Of a DNA stretch of 37,325 nucleotides, positions 1-7,329 are shown one piece after another. The DNA is from Frateuria hangzhouensis (lineage in GTDB: Bacteria > Pseudomonadota > Gammaproteobacteria > Xanthomonadales > Rhodanobacteraceae): assembly GCF_026410505.1 (NCBI RefSeq), contig NZ_JAPMIU010000019.1:1-37325 (forward strand), given 5' to 3'. Below the pieces are notes generated by a model that was not told the origin of the DNA, did no database searches, and saw only the letters and a program-made list of their open reading frames with translations. The position numbers were made by a program, and so were the translations under genes. Position 1 is the stretch's first letter, and the number at the start of each line of letters is the position of its first letter.

Positions 1-102
1 GCCGCGGTCATGCGCGGCGGAAAACAACGCGCGCGATTGCCGAACGTGGGCCTGGTGGTCGCCCGACACGCCCTTGCCGTGCTCAAACCGGTCCGTTTTT
101 AA
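1..102 (+). pseudogene. C-terminal tail of an ORF cut by the left edge
   Basis: An open frame enters from the left edge and runs 33 codons to a TAA at 100-102. The peptide is basic and ends in VLKPVRF. It could be the C-terminus of a transposase or other mobile-element protein, given the repeats that follow at once, but I do not recognise the family from so short a piece. Whether it is coding at all cannot be decided inside this window. Confidence 0.25.
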
Positions 103-131
103 AAGGCGATGGTTGATCAGACCATCCTTAG

Positions 132-322
132 GGAGATTGGCTTCGAGATCGATGAGCTATCCACAGCGCCGGTTAACCAACCAAAAGGGATCAGGTTCAC
201 TTACACCAAGCGATAAGTGAACCTGACCCCGTTAGCAACCGACCCCGTTAGCTACCTATTGACCCCAGCGGCGCAATGGTGGCCCCGTTAGTTGCCGTTA
301 ATTCCCTCCGTCCCCTTTATTT
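132..322. repeat. 191-bp direct repeat, copy 1, with REP-like hairpin
   Basis: By eye this is identical to 444-634. It holds a perfect 13-bp inverted repeat (191-203 and 214-226) with a 10-nt loop, then several short motifs of the type GACCCCGTTAG, ending in GTCCCCTTTATTT. Such motifs are typical of REP/RAYT-associated or MITE-like elements. The frame that starts at ATG 109 runs through the left part and stops at the TAA 214-216, giving a 35-residue peptide ending GIRFTYTKR, so this may include the tail of a degraded mobile-element gene. Only the duplication and hairpin are seen directly; the RAYT link is inference. Confidence 0.85.
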
Positions 323-443
323 GTCCCCTTTATTTCCTTTATTTACCTGTCTATCGCTGACGTGTTTTTGGAAGGCCCTAAAAAGGGGTTGAAACTTTAT
401 CTTTTCAACGTGGCTGAATGATGGATATTGGATTTCGAATTAA

Positions 444-634
444 GGAGATTGGCTTCGAGATCGATGAGCTATCCACAGCGCCGGTTAACCAACCAAAAGG
501 GATCAGGTTCACTTACACCAAGCGATAAGTGAACCTGACCCCGTTAGCAACCGACCCCGTTAGCTACCTATTGACCCCAGCGGCGCAATGGTGGCCCCGT
601 TAGTTGCCGTTAATTCCCTCCGTCCCCTTTATTT
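444..634. repeat. 191-bp direct repeat, copy 2, with REP-like hairpin
   Basis: This is the second copy of the element at 132-322, offset by 312 bp. The hairpin arms are at 503-515 and 526-538. A short frame from ATG 418 or 421 reads into the repeat and ends at the same TAA (526-528), so both copies finish with the same 27-residue peptide but have different N-termini. After position 634 the copies diverge, although both continue with further CCCCTTTATTT motifs that reach the 3' end of the neighbouring AraC-type gene. Confidence 0.85.
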
Positions 635-648
635 ACCGTCCCCTTTAT

Positions 649-1641
649 TTATTTACGTTTATTGCCCTTTGGAGATGCGCGCCGCTCCATCCGGTAACGT
701 GCCGGCGGAAGCTCGAATTCACGCTTGAACGCGCGATTGAAAGCCGCCTCGGACTCATAGCCCGCATTGAGTGCGACCTGGAGCACGGTATCGTCCGTCG
801 TCTCGAGCAGCCGCGCACCCAACTGCATGCGGCAGTGCGACACGTAGGCAAGCGGCGCCTCGCCGAGCAGACGCGTAAAGCGCTCCGCAAAGACGGTGCG
901 GGACAATCCCGCTTGCTCGGCCAGCGAGGCGACGGTCCACCCACGCGCAGGCTCGCGATGGATCGCAGCGAGCGCCCGGCTCACCGCCGAATCGCGCGCG
1001 GCCGCCAGCCAGCCGATCCGCCGCGGCGGGAGTTCGGCCATGTAGCGGCGCAATGCCTCGATGAACAGTGCCTCGGCCAGCTTCGCGAGCAAGGCGCCCC
1101 GGCCTGCACCATCCGGTTCGCGCCCCGCTGCGAGGTGGCGGATCGTGTTTTCCAGCCACTCGCCAGAGGGGCCACGACGAATGTTCGTCTTGAACAGCGG
1201 GGGCAACCCTGCAAGGAAGTAGCGGGTGGCTTGGCGTTCGCAGCCGATATAGCCGCAGATGAATTTGGTGAGGCGGCCGCCACCGCCACCACGTTCCGAG
1301 ACGATCTTTCTTTCGAGAATCTTCGGCAGCAGCGAGGACGAGTCGGTCAGTTCGGCTCCGCGGCCGTTCCAAAGCTCGTGAGCATCCCCCATCGGCAGGA
1401 TCGCGATGTCGCCCGGGCGCAGGGGCACGCCGGCCAAGCCGGGAATGCGCGCCGTCGCCTCGCCCTCCACCAGCAGGTGAAACAGGATCAGGTGCTCCGC
1501 CGAGGGCGCCATGAGTCGCGCGCCCGTGCTCGCCGCCGGTGCGGCAAACCCCCACGGAGCGCTCAGTTCCGCGTCGAGAAAGATGGCGCCGGTCAGGCTT
1601 ACGCTGCGCAACGCTTCGGAAAGGGGATCGGGCAGGTTCAT
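649..1641 (-). CDS. AraC-family transcriptional regulator with N-terminal cupin domain
   Basis: A DNA-binding regulator of about 330 residues. The N-terminal half is a cupin-type sensor (GAIFLDAELSAPWGF, then HLILFHLLVEGEA and RPGDIAILP), typical of the AraC-type cupin family. The C-terminal 100 residues carry the two helix-turn-helix motifs (WTVASLAEQAGLSRTVFAERF and VALNAGYESEAAFNRAFKREF). I chose the ATG at 1641; a TTG nine bases upstream is less likely, and no strong ribosome-binding site is visible for either. It is divergent from the SnoaL-like gene at 1729 and probably controls it. Its stop codon lies in the CCCTTTATTT-type repeat motif at the left, so the natural C-terminus may have been altered by the repeat. 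Confidence 0.85.
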   Translation of the reverse strand: MNLPDPLSEALRSVSLTGAIFLDAELSAPWGFAAPAASTGARLMAPSAEHLILFHLLVEGEATARIPGLAGVPLRPGDIAILPMGDAHELWNGRGAELTDSSSLLPKILERKIVSERGGGGGRLTKFICGYIGCERQATRYFLAGLPPLFKTNIRRGPSGEWLENTIRHLAAGREPDGAGRGALLAKLAEALFIEALRRYMAELPPRRIGWLAAARDSAVSRALAAIHREPARGWTVASLAEQAGLSRTVFAERFTRLLGEAPLAYVSHCRMQLGARLLETTDDTVLQVALNAGYESEAAFNRAFKREFELPPARYRMERRASPKGNKRK

Positions 1642-1672
1642 GGAGTGCAAAAGAATCCGGACGCCCGATCAG

Positions 1673-1685
1673 GTGGTCGGACCAC
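1673..1685. promoter_or_regulatory. 13-bp palindrome in the divergent regulator/SnoaL intergenic region
   Basis: GTGGTC-G-GACCAC is a perfect inverted repeat in the 87-bp gap between the divergent AraC-type and SnoaL-like genes. Its position suits an operator for the adjacent regulator, but AraC proteins often bind direct repeats, so this is only a candidate. I see no convincing -35/-10 pair in the gap. Confidence 0.3.
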
Positions 1686-1728
1686 GCGCGACCCATGCTG
1701 CGGCCGTCGAGAACACGGAGACACGGTC

Positions 1729-2499
1729 ATGTCGGATGCTCATGGTTTCACATTCATCGACCCCACGACGACGAAGGCCACGGCAGAGGTCGTGCGGCGT
1801 TTCATTTCCGCGTTCGAGCGCAGGGACGCCACGGCGATCCCCGACCTGGTCGCTGCGGATTGCGTAATGGAGGCGCTCCAACCCGCGCCCAATGGGTTGC
1901 GCGTCGAAGGCTACGACGCCAATGTCGCCTTCTGGCAGGCGATGGTCAAGGACCCGCAGGGTTCATTCGAAGTCGAGGACGTGATCATTTCTGGCGACCG
2001 CGCGATCAATCGTTGGCGCTACCGTTTCGGCACGGGTGCGGAAGACTACCTGCGGGGAGTCACGCTGATCACGGTGCGTGACGGTAAGGTCACGCAAGCG
2101 CTGGGATACGGCAAGACTCCGCAGGTGTCGGATCTGGGCCAGGCAAGCGACACCACCGCCAGCGTCATCCGGCGCTACAACGACGCTTTCCAGAGGCACG
2201 ACCCCGCAGCGCTGGCCGAACTAGTCGCCGAGGACTGCGTGATTGAGAACTCGAACCCTGCCCCGAACGGGTCGCGCCACGTGGGCCGCGAAGAATGTCT
2301 TGCGCTGTGGGGGCGGATCGCAGGAAATCGGGACATCTGGTTCGAGATCGAAGACGTGGCAATCGCCGGCAGCAGCGCGACGATCCAGTGGCGGCTGCGC
2401 TGGGGGGAGAGCGACGAGACGTCGGTGCGTGGGGTCAACCTGATGCAGGTAGAGAACGGCCAGATCGTGAAGGCCCTCGGCTACGTCAAAGGTACCTGA
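1729..2499 (+). CDS. Two-domain SnoaL-like (nuclear transport factor 2 fold) protein
   Basis: A 256-residue protein made of two similar SnoaL-like halves. Each starts with a helix of the type VVRRFISAFERRDATAIPDLVAADCVME or VIRRYNDAFQRHDPAALAELVAEDCVIE. Each then has an APNG..R..G segment and ends in a strand of the type RGVxLxxVxxGxxxxALGY. This internal duplication shows two NTF2-like domains (about residues 15-125 and 135-255). Members act as polyketide cyclases, isomerases or small-molecule binders; the substrate cannot be read here. The start at 1729 follows GGAG by nine bases; the frame is open much further upstream but lies opposite the AraC gene. Probably regulated by the divergent AraC-type gene. 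Confidence 0.85.
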   Translation: MSDAHGFTFIDPTTTKATAEVVRRFISAFERRDATAIPDLVAADCVMEALQPAPNGLRVEGYDANVAFWQAMVKDPQGSFEVEDVIISGDRAINRWRYRFGTGAEDYLRGVTLITVRDGKVTQALGYGKTPQVSDLGQASDTTASVIRRYNDAFQRHDPAALAELVAEDCVIENSNPAPNGSRHVGREECLALWGRIAGNRDIWFEIEDVAIAGSSATIQWRLRWGESDETSVRGVNLMQVENGQIVKALGYVKGT

Positions 2500-2714
2500 G
2501 TGAACCAGCGCATCTGCCCTGCACGCGGCCTCACTGAGAAGAACGACGCTGCAACACTGCATCCAGACCTTACGTTCGGCAGCCGGCGTTTGGGATCCGC
2601 ATTTCCGCCAGATGCCCTTCTGGCCAAAAGCCGTTCGTGGCTTGTCGCCAGGGTGCCGGCCGGGTTTCCACGCCTTTGCCCGCAAAGGCTCCACCGCAAC
2701 GCCAGAGGTTTTAC
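2500..2714. other. Intergenic spacer with no supported gene
   Basis: A 215-bp gap between the SnoaL-like and reductase genes. Short frames exist on both strands, but none has a ribosome-binding site or a recognisable protein. No clear terminator or promoter is visible. Confidence 0.5.
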
Positions 2715-3305
2715 ATGAGAAGTCTCAAGCTTATCGAACACATTTCCCTGGACGGCGTGGTTCAGCACGGCACCGACGAGAACGGTTTTCCCTATGAAGG
2801 ATGGATCGATCCCTATCGGACGCCCCAGGGCCTGAATGCGCTCCTGGCCGCGCAAGGTCACCGGTTCGATCTGCTGCTTGGCCGCCGCACCTACGATATC
2901 TGGTCGGACTCCTGGGGAAAGGCCGCCGGCAGCCCGATGGCCGACGGCATCAATGCGGCAACAAAATATGTTGCCACCCACCATCCGGACGATCTTCGAT
3001 GGGGCCCGTTCGAGGCCGTCGGCCCCGATCTCAGGCAGGATGTGTTGCGCTTGAAAGCGCAGACCGGCCCTGAGCTTGTTGTCTGGGGCAGCTCCACACT
3101 GACATCGACACTGCTCGAATACGGACTCGTGGATGACATCCTGCTGATCGTCTATCCGGTATGGCTGGGCACCGGGAAACGCCTGTTTGCAGAAGGCACG
3201 CCCGCTCACTCCTTCGAGCTCGTCGGCACGCAGGCCATGCCCTCGGGCATCCTCTTCAACACCTACAAGAGCGCCGGACCTTTGAAGGCAAGCGGGGGCG
3301 ACTGA
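2715..3305 (+). CDS. Dihydrofolate reductase-like / RibD C-terminal domain protein
   Basis: A 196-residue protein of the DHFR/RibD-C fold. It starts MRSLKLIEHISLDGVVQ, has the GRRTYDIWSDSW motif (residues about 56-67), the strand-loop LVVWGSSTLTSTLLEYGLVDDILLIVYPVWLGTGKRLF typical of the family's C-terminal half, and ends in an NTYK strand. Such proteins are NADPH-dependent reductases of unknown substrate; they are not the essential FolA enzyme. The ATG at 2715 follows AGAGG with suitable spacing; an upstream in-frame start at 2637 has weaker support. It runs in the same direction as the SnoaL gene, 215 bp downstream, so co-transcription is possible but not shown. Confidence 0.85.
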   Translation: MRSLKLIEHISLDGVVQHGTDENGFPYEGWIDPYRTPQGLNALLAAQGHRFDLLLGRRTYDIWSDSWGKAAGSPMADGINAATKYVATHHPDDLRWGPFEAVGPDLRQDVLRLKAQTGPELVVWGSSTLTSTLLEYGLVDDILLIVYPVWLGTGKRLFAEGTPAHSFELVGTQAMPSGILFNTYKSAGPLKASGGD

Positions 3306-3332
3306 GCGAGCGCCCGGCAAGGTGACGGCGGG

Positions 3333-3359
3333 AATTAATGTGCTGCGACCCCATTAATT
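3333..3359. repeat. REP-like palindrome at the left border of the RT module
   Basis: AATTAATG (3333-3340) and CATTAATT (3352-3359) form an 8-bp stem with an 11-nt loop that contains CGACCC. The right arm overlaps the stop codon of the minus-strand gene ending at 3354. The ACCCCATTAATT wording resembles the ACCCCGTTAG motifs at 222-300, which suggests related repeat families. It may also act as a weak terminator between convergent genes. Confidence 0.6.
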
Positions 3360-4661
3360 GGCCCGGCGTCTCGGCGGCTCGCGATCAAAGTATTCTGGAT
3401 ACGGTAAGCCGAGGGCACGAAGTGTCGGAGCGAAATAGAAAGGCACCTTTGCGGCCAGCTTTGCCGCCTCAGGACATGGCCTCAATGAAGGCTTTGACTC
3501 ATGACCCGCTCGCACTATTTCCCAAGCTTTGCACATGTACGTGCCGGCGCTGTCAAGCAAATTCACGTACAACTCCTCGCCCGTGATCGGCATTTCCTTG
3601 ATAGGGAGATAATGATAGCCACTCATATCCCTTATCCACGCCTCGCCAATTGTTACGATGATGGTCGCTCTGTTAGCAATAACTCTGTCTGCTACATTCC
3701 GCCAAAAGATAAACTTTTCCGCTTGGTCGCTCCAGTGCACGGATATCCCATCTACGCTCTTGAAATCCTTGTCGTAGAGGAAAAGCATTGGAATGTGGTA
3801 TCCGTCGCGCTCAAACGTTTGCTGGGCCATCGCCGCAAGTGCCGCGTGGAGTTTCTCGTTGGAGTCCGCCTGGGACATCCTTTCCCGAAGTTCGTAGATC
3901 GCGCCGCTCATTGAAGCGGGCGGTGTTAAATCGGGGTCGGCGCGAACGCGCTCCATTTTCTGGTAGTAGATTTTGAGGTCTGATAGCTTTACGTAACAGA
4001 CTCGCCGCGTAATTTCACGCGCCGCGTATAGCGCAGTCGGATCTGGAATTGATTGTTCAATTTCCCCTCCAAGATGGAATGCTAGTCCCCGGCAGACGCG
4101 ATAGAGGGTCGTGTAGACGTAACTCAGGGCTTGCAGCAACTCAAGGTTCGGCAACGAGTTGGCGATCCAGACACGTTCTATTTTTATGGCAGACGAGCCG
4201 ATAACGTGAGATGGAAGCTTCTTCTGGGCAATACGAACGAGGCGCTTCGCCCCCGCGTGCAGAAGCTCCTCACGGCCTGTGGCCAGCTTCAAATCTTGCT
4301 CCGCCAAGTATGAGAACAACAGGGTTAACTCAAGAGTGCTATGCAGCTCAAGGTCACCCTCCTTCTCGATGGCATTCCGCGAATCCTTAGCCCACTCCAT
4401 GACCTCGTCCGACGCCCACTCCGCCACAATAGGACGATACCAAGAGTCGAAGTCAGGAATAGAAGGTTTGTTTTTTTGGATAATGAAGGTGACGGTTCGC
4501 GCCGTCTGCAGGAATTGGTTGGTGTTTAGTCGGAAAAGTTCCGGCTCCATGTAAGTGAGATGGCACCGCTCCAGAAGAAGCCAGAGATCACCGAGTCGCC
4601 TTTCCCAAGGTTGCATGTTTGGCTCATCCCTTCTGAGCAGACGGAGTCCGTGGCTCGCCAC
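3354..4661 (-). CDS. Unrecognised 435-residue partner of the reverse transcriptase
   Basis: I do not recognise this family. The GTG start at 4661 has an almost perfect ribosome-binding site (TAAGGAGG, seven bases upstream). An ATG 15 codons in (4616) has AGAAGGGA ten bases upstream and is the alternative. The N-terminal 200 residues look all-helical, with the motif SRNAIEKEGDLE at 94-105. The R-N pair recalls the RNxxxH signature of HEPN-type RNases, but the histidine is absent. A region at about 286-385 (FLYDKDF, W310, WRNVADRVIA, IIVTIGEAW, ELYVNLLDSAG) looks like a compact alpha/beta domain. There is no signal peptide or membrane segment. It starts 59 bp after the RT stop, same strand, and shares its low GC, so the two are probably one operon. 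Its job may be effector or cofactor of the RT; that is inference from position. Confidence 0.8.
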   Translation of the reverse strand: MASHGLRLLRRDEPNMQPWERRLGDLWLLLERCHLTYMEPELFRLNTNQFLQTARTVTFIIQKNKPSIPDFDSWYRPIVAEWASDEVMEWAKDSRNAIEKEGDLELHSTLELTLLFSYLAEQDLKLATGREELLHAGAKRLVRIAQKKLPSHVIGSSAIKIERVWIANSLPNLELLQALSYVYTTLYRVCRGLAFHLGGEIEQSIPDPTALYAAREITRRVCYVKLSDLKIYYQKMERVRADPDLTPPASMSGAIYELRERMSQADSNEKLHAALAAMAQQTFERDGYHIPMLFLYDKDFKSVDGISVHWSDQAEKFIFWRNVADRVIANRATIIVTIGEAWIRDMSGYHYLPIKEMPITGEELYVNLLDSAGTYMCKAWEIVRAGHESKPSLRPCPEAAKLAAKVPFYFAPTLRALGLPYPEYFDREPPRRRAN

Positions 4662-4720
4662 TTGACGGCCTCCTTAGGATACTGAGACGGCGCCCCGACA
4701 TAGGTCAAAGATACACCTAA

Positions 4721-6274
4721 TTACGCCGGTGCTTTCTTTCCAGAAACACTAGCCATTACCCAACTCGCCACCCACCTTTCAAGCGGTGAAACCGAATTCT
4801 GGATCACTAACTTCAGCCAATTGTTTCGTTCGTCGCTAGGCAATACCTTGGACGAGTGAATTATGGCTCGCCGCGCGCGGCTACCGACATTATAAATATT
4901 CGCCTTTTGAGACCGGACCCACGCTAGGTCCTTTGATGTTATTGCGGCGAGTGCCTTGTGTTCCATATTGCTGCCTTGGAACACAAATCCTTTGAGCTTC
5001 GGCACACTAAGAAATCTTGGTTGTGTCGCGATGAAAAATTCCAACCAGTATTTGACCAGGGAACACCTAGCGACGTCGGCAGAGCAAAGAGCACTTACCG
5101 CAGGGCACAGATCCATAGCCAGCGCGTCATCAGTTACCTCCAAGAGATAGATGAATACATCTGGAGTTACTGGCGCGAAAAAATCAAAGTTCTCCAACAG
5201 CATACCGGCTAAATCGTCAACGTCATGACGCCGCGCAGTTCGGATTATGCTACGAGCAATCCCAACGTCTATATGATCCAACTTCAACAGCTTATCGAAG
5301 GCCGCTATTAAGCTCGACGCGACCTCATCCTCCTCGCCAAGGTCGTCGATCTCCGCGTCCCAGTCGAAATCCTCAAAGCTGCCATACGGTCCAAAGGTTT
5401 CCAGCGAATCAAGCAGCTCGTCTTTATCTTCGATGTATTGATTATGTAGATATTTTTCAGTGAAACTCGCCGCTGTTAAAAGCTCAGTTTTATCTGTTGC
5501 CAATGTCAGTCGATGGTTCTCGTATAGGTACAGCGTCAAGGCCTCAAGCGCGCTCTCAAGCTCCCTCGCGGACTCACCGAACATGCGTATATCATCCACA
5601 TATCTCGTGTGGCTCACACCGCATTGTTCGATGAAGCTGTCGACATCCATCATTACAGCCTCAGCCATAATGATGCTAGCCGCGGGACCAACCGGCACGC
5701 CCTGCGACGCTTTATTGTTTAACGTCGTGATGAACGACTCGATCTCTACAGACATGGGTTTTAGCTTGGCGTCTGCAGCTTCTATCGCGTTCTGAAGCCT
5801 ATGCAAATATATTTGATTATAAAAATCTGATATATCGGTAACTAGAGCGTACTTGTGTGCCTTCGAGAGCTGCTCGCTCTTTGTGCGAAAGTCATCCCAC
5901 CCTGAGCCACCGTCGAAGAAGCTCCCGTCGGCAATCTTTATTCGGTACGAGCACGCTATGCCTGCCTCTGGCTTGGGGCGACAAGCTTCTACTGAACCGG
6001 CGACCTCAAATGCGAGCGCTGTGTAAATTAACGCCTCCATGGGGTCCAACTGATGCACAACGCGGTAGCCGCCTTTTGGCTTCAAAACTGTCAGCGCGTG
6101 CGGCAGTGTTAGCTGGAATTTAGAAACGTTCTTAGACAGAAGCTCCTTTTTCACCTCTTCCCAGCTGTGCCACAAGGCTTCGAATTCAAAAGCCTTTGGG
6201 AAAAAATCCGAGTCATAGAACTTCGATATATGCTCTCGAGCAAAATCAATAGCTTGCTCAGATAGAATTGCCAT
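4721..6274 (-). CDS. Reverse transcriptase, UG/Abi/DRT-like (putative antiphage)
   Basis: A 517-residue RNA-directed DNA polymerase. Motifs in order: a pre-catalytic segment RVVHQLDPMEALIYTALAFE (71-90); motif A VTDISDFYNQI with D147; motif B QGVPVGPAAS (191-200); motif C YVDD (225-228); motif D with ATDKT (K262). All three catalytic aspartates (D147, D227, D228) are present, so it should be active. After an acidic stretch (about 300-317) the remaining 200 residues look helical, as in defence RTs whose C-terminal half is a helical repeat. There is no maturase (X) or HNH domain, and no intron is recognisable, so it is not a group II intron protein; no retron msr/msd space is visible. GC is clearly lower than in the neighbours, which supports horizontal transfer. 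The exact DRT/UG class cannot be assigned by eye. Confidence 0.88.
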   Translation of the reverse strand: MAILSEQAIDFAREHISKFYDSDFFPKAFEFEALWHSWEEVKKELLSKNVSKFQLTLPHALTVLKPKGGYRVVHQLDPMEALIYTALAFEVAGSVEACRPKPEAGIACSYRIKIADGSFFDGGSGWDDFRTKSEQLSKAHKYALVTDISDFYNQIYLHRLQNAIEAADAKLKPMSVEIESFITTLNNKASQGVPVGPAASIIMAEAVMMDVDSFIEQCGVSHTRYVDDIRMFGESARELESALEALTLYLYENHRLTLATDKTELLTAASFTEKYLHNQYIEDKDELLDSLETFGPYGSFEDFDWDAEIDDLGEEDEVASSLIAAFDKLLKLDHIDVGIARSIIRTARRHDVDDLAGMLLENFDFFAPVTPDVFIYLLEVTDDALAMDLCPAVSALCSADVARCSLVKYWLEFFIATQPRFLSVPKLKGFVFQGSNMEHKALAAITSKDLAWVRSQKANIYNVGSRARRAIIHSSKVLPSDERNNWLKLVIQNSVSPLERWVASWVMASVSGKKAPA

Positions 6275-6300
6275 GAGACGCGCCCCGTCAAATCGACAGC

Positions 6301-6329
6301 AAAAAGAAAGGCGGCTGATACCGGCCGCC
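6301..6329 (-). terminator. Rho-independent terminator after nrdJb
   Basis: On the minus strand GGCGGC (6329-6324), an 8-nt loop and GCCGCC (6315-6310) are followed by TTTCTTTTT (6309-6301). It lies 26 bp after the nrdJb stop and 27 bp before the reverse-transcriptase start, so it separates the two transcripts. The RT must have its own promoter in a very short space or depend on readthrough; no convincing promoter was found. Confidence 0.8.
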
Positions 6330-6354
6330 TTCTTCTTGCAACTAAATTAACGCC

Positions 6355-7089
6355 TCACCCACACTTCGAATACCCACAATTCAAACAAGTCTGGCACCCA
6401 TCCATCAGCACCAGCGCCTGCGTATTGCACTTGGCGCACAAGGTCGCCCCCGGCGGAAACCCACTGGCATTGCTCTCGCTGCTGGAAGCCACCTCAGCCG
6501 CCTTCTTCCCCGCCGAAGCCGCCTCATACGCCGCCCGCTTCTCGGCAATGAGCTTCTTCTGCGTCTCATCCATCTCCGGATCATGGATGAGCCCGATGTT
6601 CTTCATGTGCTGCTCGATCACCGCGCCAATCTCGGCCACGATGCTCGGCATGTAGACGCCGCCAGCCTTGAAGTACCCACCCCGCGGATCGAACACGGCC
6701 TTCAGCTCCTCGACGATAAACGTCACATCTCCGCCCTTGCGGAACACGGCCGAAAGAATGCGGGTGAGCGCCACGATCCACTGGAAGTGGTCCATGTTCT
6801 TCGAGTTGATGAAGATCTCGAAAGGGCGGCGCTGTTCGTGCGGGGTGCCGGCGTTGAGCACGATGTCGTTGATGGTGACGTACAGCGCGTGCTCGAACAG
6901 CGGCGACTTGATCTTGAAGGTGGAGCCGACGAGCGATTCGGGGCGCTCGACGCTTTCGTGCATCTGGATGATTTCGGCCTGGCGCGGCTCGGCGGCCTTC
7001 TTCTCCGGCGCGGCGGCGGCCGGGGCGGCCTTGTCTTCGGGCTTGACGACCTGGTAGCCCTTGATCTTCTTTTCGATCTTGATCGTCAT
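6355..7089 (-). CDS. nrdJb: NrdJb: C-terminal part of class II ribonucleotide reductase (TSCPD domain)
   Basis: A 244-residue protein corresponding to the C-terminal portion of adenosylcobalamin-dependent RNR. After a basic, Ala/Pro-rich leader (to about residue 40) comes a TSCPD-type domain (about 55-165) with PFEIFINSKNMDHFQWIVALTRILS. The end is a cysteine cluster: C218, C221, C232, C235, C238 and C243, finishing CGYSKCG. In class II enzymes such C-terminal cysteines bind zinc or shuttle reducing equivalents from thioredoxin to the active site. Pseudomonas aeruginosa has the same NrdJa/NrdJb split. The gene lies downstream of nrdJa on the same strand with the H1-like gene between, and ends in a rho-independent terminator. 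Confidence 0.85.
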   Translation of the reverse strand: MTIKIEKKIKGYQVVKPEDKAAPAAAAPEKKAAEPRQAEIIQMHESVERPESLVGSTFKIKSPLFEHALYVTINDIVLNAGTPHEQRRPFEIFINSKNMDHFQWIVALTRILSAVFRKGGDVTFIVEELKAVFDPRGGYFKAGGVYMPSIVAEIGAVIEQHMKNIGLIHDPEMDETQKKLIAEKRAAYEAASAGKKAAEVASSSESNASGFPPGATLCAKCNTQALVLMDGCQTCLNCGYSKCG

Positions 7090-7280
7090 GGGTATGGGTT
7101 CTCTTTGAGCTGGGGCGTCGCTCGGGCGACAGCCGGTGGTGGGCGATACGCGTGTCGCGAAAGGAGAAATCCATCTGGTGCAGCGCGCGGGAGATGGATT
7201 TCCGCTTTGGCGGTGCGGCGGCGCAGGCTCGTGGCAGGCCGTAAGTCCCTGGCGGGAGGCGGTGCACGGCGGGCGGAAGC

Positions 7281-7319
7281 TTGAAGAAGACTCCGGCCCG
7301 GGCAGCGCCCGGGCCGGAG
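7281..7319 (-). terminator. Strong hairpin after the H1-like gene
   Basis: Perfect 13-bp arms (7291-7303 and 7307-7319) with a 3-nt loop, followed on the minus strand by TCTTCTTC. It begins 11 bp after the stop of the H1-like gene. The tail is only moderately T-rich, so it may act as an attenuator or mRNA-stabilising hairpin and not as a full terminator before nrdJb, which begins 190 bp further on. Confidence 0.65.
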
Positions 7320-7329
7320 CCGGTGCTGC

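Noticed and set aside
604-2499. A 631-codon plus-strand frame
   Set aside because: Its first 375 codons lie opposite the AraC-type gene and have no protein-like features; only the part from 1729 is a recognisable SnoaL-like protein.
2221-2694. Minus-strand 157-codon frame spanning the SnoaL gene and the gap after it
   Set aside because: Most of it is opposite a well-supported gene, and there is no ribosome-binding site or recognisable domain.
4721-6274. Group II intron or retron reverse transcriptase
   Set aside because: No maturase or endonuclease domain, no intron RNA ends, and no space for a typical msr/msd beside the gene; the C-terminal half is helical as in UG/Abi-type RTs.
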